A stretch of 48,219 nucleotides of DNA, taken from the NCBI RefSeq assembly GCF_016901955.1, contig NZ_JACJLC010000021.1:1-48219 (forward strand), in the 5' to 3' direction. Under the pieces are notes generated by a model. The model was not told the origin of the DNA. It was given only the letters and a program-made list of their open reading frames with translations, and did not search any database. This DNA is from Pseudoflavonifractor phocaeensis. GTDB taxonomy: Bacteria > Bacillota > Clostridia > Oscillospirales > Oscillospiraceae. Every line of letters starts with the position of its first letter. The first letter of the stretch is position 1. The position numbers and the translations under genes were made by a program. Of this stretch, positions 1 through 8,396 are shown one piece after another.

Positions 1-1861
1 CTGTAGGCGTGGGGCTGGGCGTGGGCTCGGTGGTGGGCTCCTCCTCCGGGCCCAGGCTGACCCGGAAGCGGATCTTCTGGCCCTTCTCCACCTGGGTACC
101 TACGTCGATGCTCTGCCAGGTGATGCGGCCCTTTTCCACTTGGTCGCTGTACTCGCCGTCGATGGAGGCCACCACCAGCTCCAGATCCTCTTCCGCCCTC
201 TCCCGGGCCTCATCCTCCCACATGCCTACGAAGTTGATGACGGTCACAGGCTCATCCTCCGGGCCGGTGCTCACCACCAGGGTAATGACGGTAACCCCCT
301 CCAGGCTCTCCTTGGCCTTGGGGTCGCTGGAAATGACATAGTTCTCATTCACGTCCTCGCTGGGCTCTTCCTGAATCACCAGGGTGCCCTCGCTTTCGCT
401 GTAGCCCAGGGCCTCCAGGGTACTGACGGCGATGCGCCTATCCCGGTTGACCACGTCGGGCATCACGTCGTTGTCCTCGGTATACTGGCTGCCATCGCTG
501 AGGGCGACGGTGATGGTGGCCCCGGCGGAGGCGTTGCGGCCGCTCTCCGGATCCTGGGTGACGATCTGCCCGGCGGGCAGGTCGCTGGCCACCGTCTGGC
601 CCTGAACGATCTGGAAACCGGCCTCCACCACGTCGTGCTGCTGCTGGGCTTCCTCGATGGTCATGCCGTACAGCTTGGGCACGCTGTACAGGGTCTCTCC
701 TCCGCTGCCGATGCTGCTGAAGAAGGAGGTCCACAGGAACACGCCCATACCGATGAGAAAGATGGCCACAGCGGCAATGGCCAGGAAGATGGGCAGGCGG
801 CTGTTGGCCCCCCGCACCGCCTCGTAGTCGTACTTGTCCTCCCGGCGGTGAGTCTGAGCGGTCCGATGAGGGATAGGGGCGGTGTGCTGAGCCTCCTCTT
901 CCCGCTCCAGCCGGTCAGTGTGAACAGGCTGGGGCCGCACGTTGCTGGGGGTGTTGGCTCCCAACACCTGGGTGGGCTCATCCTCCCCCGCCACCAGCAG
1001 ATCCGCCGGGGTGTAGTCAAAGTTGATGGAGGGATTTTTGCGGAACTCCTCCAGGTCGGCCAGCATGGCGTCTGCGGAGATATACCGCTGGTTCACGTCG
1101 GAGGCCATGGCCTTCATGGTGATGGCCTCCAGGGCCTCGGGAATCTCCGGATCGATCTCCCGGGGAGACAGGGGGATGGAGTTGATGTGCTGGATGGCCA
1201 CCGCCACCGGGGAGTCTCCCTCGTAGGGCAGCCGGCCGGTGATCATTTCATAGAGCACCACGCCGGCGGAGTAGATATCGCTGCGGGCATCGATATGGCT
1301 GCCCCTGGCCTGCTCCGGGGAGATATAGTGGACCGAGCCCAGAGCCTCCTGGGTGAGGGTGGCCTGGGCGGAGGAGGTGAGCCGGGCGATACCGAAGTCG
1401 GCTACCTTCAGGGAGCCGTCCCGCAGTACCATCACGTTGTGGGGTTTGATATCCCGGTGGATGATACCCCGGCTGTGGGCGTGGGACAGGGCCTTCATGA
1501 TCTGGGTGATGAAATGGAGGGCCTCCCGCCAGGCCAGCTTGCCCCCCTTCTTCTGGATATACTGCTTGAGGGTGATGCCGTCCAGCAGCTCCATGACGAT
1601 ATAGTCCAGCTCCGGCGTGTGGGACACGTCGTACACCGCCATGATGTTGGGATGGGACAGCATGGCCACGGCCTGGGACTCGTCGTGGAAGCGGCGGCGG
1701 AACTCGGCGTCCTGGGCCAGCTCTTCCTTGAGGATCTTCACAGCCACCAGCCGGTTGAGCCGGTGATCCCGGCCTTTGTACACCACGGCCATACCGCCCA
1801 GGCCGATGCGTTCCAGCAGCTCATATCGGTTGTCGAGTAATTTCCCTATGTACTGATCCAT
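1..1861 (-). CDS. prkC: Stk1/PrkC-type Ser/Thr protein kinase with PASTA repeats (3' end beyond window)
   Basis: A membrane-anchored Hanks-type kinase that senses muropeptides or lipid II outside the cell and phosphorylates cytosolic proteins. About 620 codons are visible and the stop lies beyond base 1. The kinase domain spans roughly residues 12-275, with a glycine loop (GLGGMA), Lys42 in VAVKIL, the HRDIKPHN loop at 135-142 and a DFG. A basic juxtamembrane linker follows, then one membrane helix near 355-378. At least three PASTA repeats follow, starting near 390, 460 and 532, and then a Thr/Pro-rich tail at the edge. The ATG lies 17 bases after the phosphatase stop, preceded by a short G-poor ribosome site. 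The pairing with prpC and the rlmN/rsmB context match the B. subtilis locus, where rsgA normally comes next. Identification is firm; the number of PASTA repeats is unknown because of truncation. Confidence 0.95.
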   Translation of the reverse strand, partial: MDQYIGKLLDNRYELLERIGLGGMAVVYKGRDHRLNRLVAVKILKEELAQDAEFRRRFHDESQAVAMLSHPNIMAVYDVSHTPELDYIVMELLDGITLKQYIQKKGGKLAWREALHFITQIMKALSHAHSRGIIHRDIKPHNVMVLRDGSLKVADFGIARLTSSAQATLTQEALGSVHYISPEQARGSHIDARSDIYSAGVVLYEMITGRLPYEGDSPVAVAIQHINSIPLSPREIDPEIPEALEAITMKAMASDVNQRYISADAMLADLEEFRKNPSINFDYTPADLLVAGEDEPTQVLGANTPSNVRPQPVHTDRLEREEEAQHTAPIPHRTAQTHRREDKYDYEAVRGANSRLPIFLAIAAVAIFLIGMGVFLWTSFFSSIGSGGETLYSVPKLYGMTIEEAQQQHDVVEAGFQIVQGQTVASDLPAGQIVTQDPESGRNASAGATITVALSDGSQYTEDNDVMPDVVNRDRRIAVSTLEALGYSESEGTLVIQEEPSEDVNENYVISSDPKAKESLEGVTVITLVVSTGPEDEPVTVINFVGMWEDEARERAEEDLELVVASIDGEYSDQVEKGRITWQSIDVGTQVEKGQKIRFRVSLGPEEEPTTEPTPSPTPT

Positions 1862-1878
1862 AGTTCATTACCCCCTTT

Positions 1879-2610
1879 TCAAAGGATCTGGAATAGGACG
1901 GCGGTCACGTTGTCCGGCGCCCCTCTGGAAATGGTCATGCTGAGCATCCGCTGGCAGCAGTCGGCGGGCTCTCCTCCGTGGAGCACCTCGTACAGCAGCT
2001 CCTGATCGGAGAGGATATTGCTCAGTCCGTCGGAGCACAGCAGCAAAAAGTCCCCGCTGTCCAGCTCCTTCTCGTACAGGTCGGCCCGGATGCGCTCCTC
2101 CGCCCCCAAGGCCCGGGTGATGAGGTTCTTCCGGGGATGGGTGCGGGCCTGCTCCGGGGTGATGTCCCCCCGGGCCACCATGTCCTCCACCACCGAGTGA
2201 TCCCGGGTGAGCCGGGTGATGCCCCCCTCATTGATGTGATAGGCCCGGCTGTCTCCGATGTTCAGCAGGTAGGCCGTGCGCTCCACCACCAGCACCGCCA
2301 CCATGGTGGTGCCCATGCCGAAGCAGTCCGGGTCGGTGTTGGCCCGGCGGTATACCGCCTCGTTGGCCTCCTCCGCCGCCATAGACAGGACCGCCGGCGG
2401 CGGGGTGTCCGGGGCGCCCTGGGCCCGCTGGAGGGTGTCCACGAAGGTCTCCACCGCGATCAGGCTGGCCACGTTGCCCGCCCTGGCGCCCCCCATACCG
2501 TCGCATACCACCCCCACCGCCAGATGCTCTGACGGAACGTCCAGGTAGTAGCCGTCCTGGTTCTGGGCCCGGACCACTCCCCGATCCGTGATGCCCCACG
2601 CGTATATCAT
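1879..2610 (-). CDS. prpC: PP2C-family Ser/Thr protein phosphatase (Stp1/PrpC type)
   Basis: A metal-dependent phosphatase that reverses phosphorylation by the adjacent PrkC-type kinase. The 243 residues match the family length. Metal-binding acidic motifs are visible: NQDG (Asp19), CDGMGG (Asp37), the GDSRAYH strand and the LCSDGLSN motif near the C-terminus. There is no signal peptide or membrane helix, so it is cytosolic. The ATG is preceded by GAGG at about ten bases. It lies 61 bases after rlmN and 17 before prkC, so kinase and phosphatase should be co-transcribed. Nothing is missing from the catalytic set that I can see. Confidence 0.96.
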   Translation of the reverse strand: MIYAWGITDRGVVRAQNQDGYYLDVPSEHLAVGVVCDGMGGARAGNVASLIAVETFVDTLQRAQGAPDTPPPAVLSMAAEEANEAVYRRANTDPDCFGMGTTMVAVLVVERTAYLLNIGDSRAYHINEGGITRLTRDHSVVEDMVARGDITPEQARTHPRKNLITRALGAEERIRADLYEKELDSGDFLLLCSDGLSNILSDQELLYEVLHGGEPADCCQRMLSMTISRGAPDNVTAVLFQIL

Positions 2611-2634
2611 AGTGTATCAGCCTCGTTTCCGTAC

Positions 2635-2651
2635 CCGCGGCGGAGCCGCGG
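2635..2651 (-). other. GC hairpin between rlmN and prpC
   Basis: A perfect 7-bp inverted repeat (CCGCGGC, loop of 3, GCCGCGG) fills part of the 61-base rlmN-prpC gap. No U-tract follows on the minus strand, so it looks like a processing or stability hairpin rather than a terminator. Confidence 0.4.
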
Positions 2652-2671
2652 CAGAGATTGGATGGTTGTCA

Positions 2672-3697
2672 TCAGGTGGCGTCCGCCATGGCCTTCCGGC
2701 GGAGCTGGCCGCAGGAGGCGTCGATATCGCCTCCCAGCTTGCGGCGTACCGTGGCGGTGATGCCGTGGGATTCCAGCCGCTTCTGGAACTGGGCCACCCG
2801 GCGGCTGGGCTTCAGGGGGCTCTCCGCCACGTGGTTCAGGGGGATCAGGTTCACGTGGCCCGGCATCCCCTTCAGGTGACTGGCCAGCAGGTCGGCCTGC
2901 CAGTCGGCGTCGTTCACCCCGTCGATCATGGCATACTCGTAGGAGATCCGCCGCCCGGTTTTCTCAAAATACCGGCGGCAGGTGTCAAACAGCTTCTCTA
3001 CTCCCACCGCCCGGTTCACCGGCATGATCTTACTGCGGGTCTCGTCGTCGGGGGCGTGGAGGGAAACCGATAACGTTAATTGTAACTGATACCCGGCCAG
3101 TTTGTCAATTTGTTCGACCAGGCCGCAGGTGGACAGGGAAATATGGCGCATGCCGATGTTCAGCCCGTCAGGGCTGTTCACCAGGCTCAGAAACCGCATC
3201 ACTGTGTCAAAATTGTCCAGCGGCTCCCCGATGCCCATGAGCACGATATTGCTGATGGGGGCCCCGGAGTCGATCTGGGTAAAGAGCACCTGATCCAGCA
3301 TTTCGGCGGGGGTCAGGTCCCTCACCTTGCCCCCCAGGGTGGAGGCGCAGAAGGCGCACCCCATCCGGCAGCCCACCTGGGAGGAGATACACACAGTATT
3401 CCCATGATGGTAGCGCATCAAAACCGTCTCGATGCAGTTACCGTCAGACAGCCGCCACAAATATTTGATGGTGCCGTCCAGTTTGGACTCCTGCTTGCGC
3501 TCCACCTCCGGCGGACAGAGCAGGCAGTCCGACTTCAGCTTCTCCCGCAGAGCCTTGGACAGGTTGGTCATTTCGTCAAAGGATCTGGCCCCCCGGTGGA
3601 GCCACTGGAACACCTGCCTGGCCCGAAAGGCGGGCTCGCCCAGCTCCTTGAAATAGGCGGTCATCTCCGCCAGATCCATGGATTTGATATCGGTCAT
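2672..3697 (-). CDS. rlmN: 23S rRNA (adenine-2503-C2) methyltransferase / tRNA A37 methyltransferase RlmN
   Basis: A radical-SAM enzyme that methylates C2 of A2503 in 23S rRNA, and of A37 in some tRNAs, by a ping-pong mechanism through a methylated cysteine. The radical-SAM cluster motif is Cys110-x3-Cys114-x2-Cys117 (CRMGCAFC). The second essential cysteine is at about residue 329 in the C-terminal DASCGQLR motif. Length 341 is normal. The start ATG overlaps the rsmB stop by 4 bases (ATGA), which indicates translational coupling of two rRNA methyltransferases acting at different sites. Complete, with no oddities. Confidence 0.97.
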   Translation of the reverse strand: MTDIKSMDLAEMTAYFKELGEPAFRARQVFQWLHRGARSFDEMTNLSKALREKLKSDCLLCPPEVERKQESKLDGTIKYLWRLSDGNCIETVLMRYHHGNTVCISSQVGCRMGCAFCASTLGGKVRDLTPAEMLDQVLFTQIDSGAPISNIVLMGIGEPLDNFDTVMRFLSLVNSPDGLNIGMRHISLSTCGLVEQIDKLAGYQLQLTLSVSLHAPDDETRSKIMPVNRAVGVEKLFDTCRRYFEKTGRRISYEYAMIDGVNDADWQADLLASHLKGMPGHVNLIPLNHVAESPLKPSRRVAQFQKRLESHGITATVRRKLGGDIDASCGQLRRKAMADAT

Positions 3698-5004
3698 GCC
3701 TTCCTCCTCAGCTTGGCAAAGAAAAAGCCGTCCGTACCGTGGCGGTGGGGCCAGCAGGTCACCATACCCTCCGCCGCCCCGGTAAAGTCCCCGGGGATCT
3801 GAAATCCCTCTAATGTAAAGTCATTATGCCTGTCAGTAAAATCGCGCACCACGTCCTCGTTCTCCCGCTCCAGCAGGGTGCAGGTGGCGTAGAGCAGGAC
3901 CCCGCCCGGCCTCACATACCGGCTTACGTTGTCCAAAATGGCCTTCTGGACGGCGGGCAGCCCCGCCAGGGGCTTGGGGTCCTTGTAGCGGATATCCGGC
4001 TTTTTCCGGATGATGCCAAGGCCGGAACAGGGCACGTCGGCCAGCACCAGGTCAAATCCGTCAAGGTATTCTTCCTTACACTCCTTGGCATTCAGCACTT
4101 GGGCCGAAATACAGTCCAGGCCCAGCCGGGCAGCTCCCGCCTGGATCAGGTCGATCTTGTGGGGGTGGATATCGCAGGAGACCACCCTTCCCCGCCCCTC
4201 CATAGCCAGGGCCGCGGCGAAGGACTTGCCGCCGGGGGCTGCGCAGGCGTCCAGCACCGTCATACCGGGTTTTGGGTCTGCCGCCAGCACCGCTAATTTA
4301 GCGGCGGCATCCTGGATGTAAAAGAGGCCCTTCCGGAAGGCGGCCAGCTCCTCCAGGCTCCCGGTGTGGGACAGCAGCAGGCAGTTGGGCAGCCAGGGAT
4401 GGAGCTCCACCTCCACCCCTTCCGCCCGGAGGGAGGCGGCTACCTCCTCCGCCGTGGCCCTGACGGTGTTCACCTGGGCACAGGTGGGAGGCTGGCCGTT
4501 GTTGGCGGCCATAAAGGCGGCCGCCTCCTCCCCGCCCAGCCGGGCGGCGAAGGCCTCCGCCAACCACTTGGGATGGCTGTACCGGATGGCCGGGTGCTTG
4601 GGAGGCTCCAGGGCCTCCTTTTGCCGGACCAGGGCCCGGAGCACCCCGTTGACCAGCCCGGCGGCCCGAGGGTGTTTGGCCCCTTGTCGGGCCTGGTCCA
4701 CCGCCTGACTAACAGCGGCATGGTCGGGCACCCTGTCAAGGAACAATACTTGATAGGCCCCCAGCCGCAAGGCATTTCGAACGGCGGGCTCCATCTTCTC
4801 CAGCCGCACCGTGGACAGTTCTTCCAGGTAGTGGTCCAGCAAAATCCGGTTCTGGAGCACCCCGAAGCACAGCCGGGTGGCCAGAGCGGCGTCCCGGCTG
4901 TCCAGCCCGGCGGCCCGCAGCGTCTTCTTCAAAAAGCCGTCCGACCAGGCGCCCTGCTTCTCACAGGCCACCAGGGCCCGGAGGGCCACATCTCTGGCGG
5001 TCAT
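3694..5004 (-). CDS. rsmB: 16S rRNA (cytosine-967-C5) methyltransferase RsmB
   Basis: An m5C methyltransferase of the small-subunit rRNA. It has an N-terminal NusB-like RNA-binding domain (about 1-135) and a C-terminal Rossmann methyltransferase. The SAM loop DACAAPGGKS is at 252-261. The two catalytic-type cysteines are Cys326 (DVPCSGLG) and Cys375 (YATCTLL). I chose the ATG beginning MTARDVAL because the reading frame upstream runs through the yugP-like gene. This gives 436 residues, the usual length. It lies one base from the stop of the upstream peptidase gene and overlaps rlmN by 4 bases. Confidence 0.95.
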   Translation of the reverse strand: MTARDVALRALVACEKQGAWSDGFLKKTLRAAGLDSRDAALATRLCFGVLQNRILLDHYLEELSTVRLEKMEPAVRNALRLGAYQVLFLDRVPDHAAVSQAVDQARQGAKHPRAAGLVNGVLRALVRQKEALEPPKHPAIRYSHPKWLAEAFAARLGGEEAAAFMAANNGQPPTCAQVNTVRATAEEVAASLRAEGVEVELHPWLPNCLLLSHTGSLEELAAFRKGLFYIQDAAAKLAVLAADPKPGMTVLDACAAPGGKSFAAALAMEGRGRVVSCDIHPHKIDLIQAGAARLGLDCISAQVLNAKECKEEYLDGFDLVLADVPCSGLGIIRKKPDIRYKDPKPLAGLPAVQKAILDNVSRYVRPGGVLLYATCTLLERENEDVVRDFTDRHNDFTLEGFQIPGDFTGAAEGMVTCWPHRHGTDGFFFAKLRRKA

Positions 5005-5005
5005 A

Positions 5006-5704
5006 TCAATCCCTCCTGCGGCTGTTGAAGGCCAGCACGAACCGCAGCAGCTGGGCAATGGAAACCAGCAGGGCGGCCACATAGGTGAGAGCCGCTGCCC
5101 CCAGCACCTTTTTGGCGCCCCGCAGCTCTTCCTGGTCCAGCAGTTGGGTGTCCCCCAGGCACCGGATGGCCCGGCGGGAGGCGTCAAACTCCACCGGCAA
5201 GGTAATGACCTGGAAGAAGGCGGCCACGGCAAAGAGCACCACCCCCACGGCGAACAGGGGCTGAGAGTAGAGGGCGAAGCCCAGGATGATGAGCAGGATG
5301 GAGATCTGGGAGCTGAAATTGCACACCGGGATAATGGCCCCCCGCAGGCGGATGGGACCGTACTCCTGGGCGTATTGCACGGCGTGCCCCGCCTCATGGG
5401 CGGCAACCCCCACCGAGGCAATGCTGGCCGAGTCGTACACGCTCTGGGACAGGCGGATCACGTTGGTCCTGGGGTCATAGTGGTCGGTGAGCTTGCCGGC
5501 CACCCGCTCCACCCGGACGCCATGCACCCCGTGGGCCCGCAGTACCTCCTGGGCGGCCTGGGCTCCGGTGAGCCCCCGGCGGTTACCCACCCGGGCGTAC
5601 CGGTTGAAGGTGGACGACACGTTCAGCTGGGCCAGCAGGGCGATGAGCATGGCGGGCACCAGGATCATCCAGTAATAAGGATCTACATAATTGAAGAAAT
5701 ACAT
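5006..5704 (-). CDS. Neutral zinc metallopeptidase, YugP family (membrane)
   Basis: A membrane-embedded zinc peptidase of the YugP/Zn_peptidase_2 family, whose substrate is unknown. The zinc motif HEAGH is at 103-107 (AAHEAGHAVQ). An N-terminal helix lies near 10-30, and hydrophobic helices at about 128-175 and near the C-terminus frame the domain. Length 232 is typical. The start ATG has a GGAGG at 6-7 bases. In B. subtilis the yloM/fmt junction lacks this gene, so its place between a glycosyltransferase and rsmB is an insertion into an otherwise conserved operon. A role in membrane protein turnover is only a guess. Confidence 0.88.
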   Translation of the reverse strand: MYFFNYVDPYYWMILVPAMLIALLAQLNVSSTFNRYARVGNRRGLTGAQAAQEVLRAHGVHGVRVERVAGKLTDHYDPRTNVIRLSQSVYDSASIASVGVAAHEAGHAVQYAQEYGPIRLRGAIIPVCNFSSQISILLIILGFALYSQPLFAVGVVLFAVAAFFQVITLPVEFDASRRAIRCLGDTQLLDQEELRGAKKVLGAAALTYVAALLVSIAQLLRFVLAFNSRRRD

Positions 5705-5722
5705 TGTCTACCTCCAGGCAGA

Positions 5723-6970
5723 TCACATGATTTGTCCCCCGGTGAGGAACCAGTACAGATTCACCACAAACCCTAGAGCCATAAGGCTTGCAGCCACAAT
5801 GGCGGTCTTGGGCCGCCCCCGGGTGAGCCCGGCGGCGAAGAGGAACAGGGGCAGGGCGCAGGACAGGTACCGTCCGGCGCTGAGCAGCCAGGACAGGGAG
5901 TAGTTGAGCACCAAATAAACAAAGCCGTACAGCGTGTACATGCTCCGGAACCGCTTCCCCGCCCAGGCCACCAGTCCAATGCACAGGGGAAAGAGCAGCA
6001 GGGTGGGGATCCAGATCTGCCAGCGCACCATGACGTCCGGGTATGTAAAGGCATTTTCCATTACATACCACAGAGTGTCGCCGATGGGGTTGGCCCCCTG
6101 GCTCCAGTGCTGCTGCATCACCGTAAAGGCAAAGGGGTCGCCGGTCACCTGCCAGTTGAGGGCCAGATAGCCCAGGGTGCCCAGCAGGGGGAGCAGCAGG
6201 GCGGGCAATCTGCGGACCACGGCCCTCCAGTCCAGCCCTCCCCTGCTCTCCACCAGCTCGGCGCAGGCCGCCCCGATGAGGAGCACCCCATGCATCCGGG
6301 TGAGGGCGGCCAGCACCCCCCACAGCCCCGCCAGCCACCAACGGTGGCGGCGGATGTACCACAGCCCGGCGGCGGTGGTGAGGAGAAAGAGGCCCTCGGT
6401 CATGAGTCCGCCGAAGAAAAAGGCGTAGGGATACACCGACAGGAAGAGCACTGTCCTGCGGGCTCCCGCCCGGCCCAACTCATAGGCGGCCAGCTTGTAG
6501 AAAAAAACGCAGCCCCCGGCGTAGCTCAGCCAGGACAGTAACAGCCCTGCCGCCATAGTATTGCCCGTGAACCAGGAAATCACCCGGGTCAGCCAGGGAT
6601 ATAGGGGGAAAAACACCAAAAAGAGGTTTTTCCCATTCTCCACATAGCCGGAATAGCCCAGCTCCGCCAGATTGATGTAGTGCAGGCCGTCCCATCGCCG
6701 CCAGATCCACAGTGCTGCGTCGGGACCGGCACCGGGATAGAGCACCAGGCAGGCGAACAGCCCCACCGCAAGGAAGAGCAACACCCGAAACGCAACTGTG
6801 ACGGTAAATACCTTTGCACATTCTGTCCGGTCAGGGATACAGCCATCTGACGCCGGGGCGGCGGCCCCCAGGGGCACCGGCAGTCCCGCCCGGCCCAGCC
6901 ATCGGAGCACCAGGGACAGGCCCAGAACGATCACCAGTCCGGTGGCCGCCGCTGACCATAGCAGCTCCAT
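5723..6970 (-). CDS. PIG-V/Gpi18-like polytopic glycosyltransferase
   Basis: An integral membrane protein of 415 residues with about ten hydrophobic helices. The WDGLHYINLAELGY segment (about 85-100) resembles the short acidic luminal loop that follows the first helices in Gpi18/PIG-V-type mannosyltransferases (GT-C fold, COG5542-like), which use polyprenyl-phosphate sugars. Bacterial members are uncharacterised and the acceptor cannot be told from sequence. It starts 3 bases after the fmt stop and is followed 18 bases later by the YugP peptidase. It is an addition to the conserved fmt-rsmB order. Membrane topology is clear. The family call is moderately sure, and specificity for mannose is not supported. 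Confidence 0.72.
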   Translation of the reverse strand: MELLWSAAATGLVIVLGLSLVLRWLGRAGLPVPLGAAAPASDGCIPDRTECAKVFTVTVAFRVLLFLAVGLFACLVLYPGAGPDAALWIWRRWDGLHYINLAELGYSGYVENGKNLFLVFFPLYPWLTRVISWFTGNTMAAGLLLSWLSYAGGCVFFYKLAAYELGRAGARRTVLFLSVYPYAFFFGGLMTEGLFLLTTAAGLWYIRRHRWWLAGLWGVLAALTRMHGVLLIGAACAELVESRGGLDWRAVVRRLPALLLPLLGTLGYLALNWQVTGDPFAFTVMQQHWSQGANPIGDTLWYVMENAFTYPDVMVRWQIWIPTLLLFPLCIGLVAWAGKRFRSMYTLYGFVYLVLNYSLSWLLSAGRYLSCALPLFLFAAGLTRGRPKTAIVAASLMALGFVVNLYWFLTGGQIM

Positions 6971-6973
6971 GGG

Positions 6974-7894
6974 TTATCCCACCGGGATGGGGTGGCCCCG
7001 CAGGTAGTCCACCGCCTTCATCCGCTTGCCTCCGTCGGGCTGGAGCTCCACGATGCCCAGGACGGTGCCTTCACCGCAGGCCAGGGTGAGCCCCTCCTTC
7101 CCGGCAGTGAGCACGGTGCCGGGGGCAGCATCGGTCTTTTGGTCCAAAATGACAGTTGAAAATACTTTACACCGCTTGTCTCCCAAGGTAGTGACGGCAG
7201 CGGGCCAGGGGATGAGCCCTCGAACCTGGTCGTGGAGCTGCCGGGCGGTACGGGTAAAGTCCATGGGAGACAGCTCCCGGCTGAGCATGGGGGCCAGGGT
7301 GGCTTTCTCGTGGTCCTGGGGGGTGCGCTGGGCAGTACCGGCGGCGATCCGGGCCACCGTGTCCACCAGCAGCTCCGCCCCCAGCTCCGCCAGCCGGTCG
7401 TGGAGGGCCACCACCGTCTCGTCGGGGTCGATGGGGGTGGCCGCCTGGGAGATGATATCTCCGGCGTCCAGATCGTGGGCCATGTGCATGATGGTCACAC
7501 CGGTCTCCTTGTCCCCGTTGAGCACCGCCCAATTGATGGGGGCTGCCCCCCGATAGGCGGGCAGCAGGGACGAGTGGACGTTGATACACCCCTTGGGCGG
7601 GGCAGCCAGGATGTCGTCAGGCAGGATGCGGCCGTAGGCCGCCACCACGATGAGCTCGGGGGCCAGCTCCTGAATGAGGGCCAGAGCGGCGCCATCCCGC
7701 AGCTTCACCGGCTGGTATACCGGGATATCGTGGGCCTGGGCACACACCTTCACCGGCGGCGCCTGAAGCTTCATGCCCCGGTTCTTGGGTTTATCAGGCT
7801 GGGTGAACACGCCGCAGACCTGATGGCCCTCCCTAATGAGGGCCTCCAGAGAGGGCACGGCGAAGTCAGGGGTGCCCATGAACAGGATCCTCAT
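6974..7894 (-). CDS. fmt: Methionyl-tRNA formyltransferase
   Basis: Formylates Met-tRNAfMet using 10-formyl-THF to make initiator tRNA. The N-terminal formyltransferase domain carries the catalytic set Asn105, His107 and Asp143 (INVHSSLLPAYRG; HDLDAGD), in line with the E. coli positions. A C-terminal OB-like tRNA-binding domain follows from about 205. Length 306 is standard. The ATG overlaps the def stop by 4 bases, so formylation and deformylation enzymes are translationally coupled. Confidence 0.97.
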   Translation of the reverse strand: MRILFMGTPDFAVPSLEALIREGHQVCGVFTQPDKPKNRGMKLQAPPVKVCAQAHDIPVYQPVKLRDGAALALIQELAPELIVVAAYGRILPDDILAAPPKGCINVHSSLLPAYRGAAPINWAVLNGDKETGVTIMHMAHDLDAGDIISQAATPIDPDETVVALHDRLAELGAELLVDTVARIAAGTAQRTPQDHEKATLAPMLSRELSPMDFTRTARQLHDQVRGLIPWPAAVTTLGDKRCKVFSTVILDQKTDAAPGTVLTAGKEGLTLACGEGTVLGIVELQPDGGKRMKAVDYLRGHPIPVG

Positions 7895-8385
7895 GCCTCG
7901 TCCTCCTCCCCCAGCAGCTCATCCAATTCATCGTTGGTGTACAGCCGGTCAGCCAGCTCGGAGAACAGGTGGCCGTCCAGGTGACCCAGCTCGTGGCAGA
8001 AGCAGCGGGCCACGATGCCCTCTCCCTCCACCTCAAAAAACTTTCCGTTTCGGTCCTGGGCCCGGACGGTGGCCTTCATGGGCCGCTTCACAAAGCCCCA
8101 CCGGCCGGGGACCGACAGGCAGCCCTCCAGGCCGTCCTGCTCCCCCTCCTGGGCAATGATCTCCGGGTTCACCAGCTCCAGCATCTCCCCGCTGTCATCC
8201 ACCACAATGACCGCCCGGCGGAGGATGCCCACCTGGGGGGCGGCCAGCCCCGCGCCGTTGGCGTGGGCCAGGGTCTCCTTCAGATCGTCCAGCAGGTCGT
8301 GAAGCCGTCCGTCAAAGCTGGTCACCGGGCGGCACACCTTGTGCAGCACGGGATCTTCATCGGTGAGAATGGTACGCAGTGCCAT
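7891..8385 (-). CDS. def: Peptide deformylase
   Basis: Removes the N-formyl group from nascent proteins. All three active-site motifs are present: GAGLAAPQ (44-51), EGCLSVPG with metal ligand Cys89, and HELGH with His131 and His135. Length 164 fits the type-1 (short) class. The ATG has a strong AGGAGG at 7 bases. It follows priA by 11 bases and overlaps fmt. Confidence 0.97.
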   Translation of the reverse strand: MALRTILTDEDPVLHKVCRPVTSFDGRLHDLLDDLKETLAHANGAGLAAPQVGILRRAVIVVDDSGEMLELVNPEIIAQEGEQDGLEGCLSVPGRWGFVKRPMKATVRAQDRNGKFFEVEGEGIVARCFCHELGHLDGHLFSELADRLYTNDELDELLGEEDEA

Positions 8386-8396
8386 GTCATTTCCTC

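Noticed and set aside
140-1840. A 566-codon plus-strand frame opposite prkC
   Set aside because: Same shadow pattern, with repetitive Gly/His/Asp/Val composition. The minus strand carries a complete kinase.
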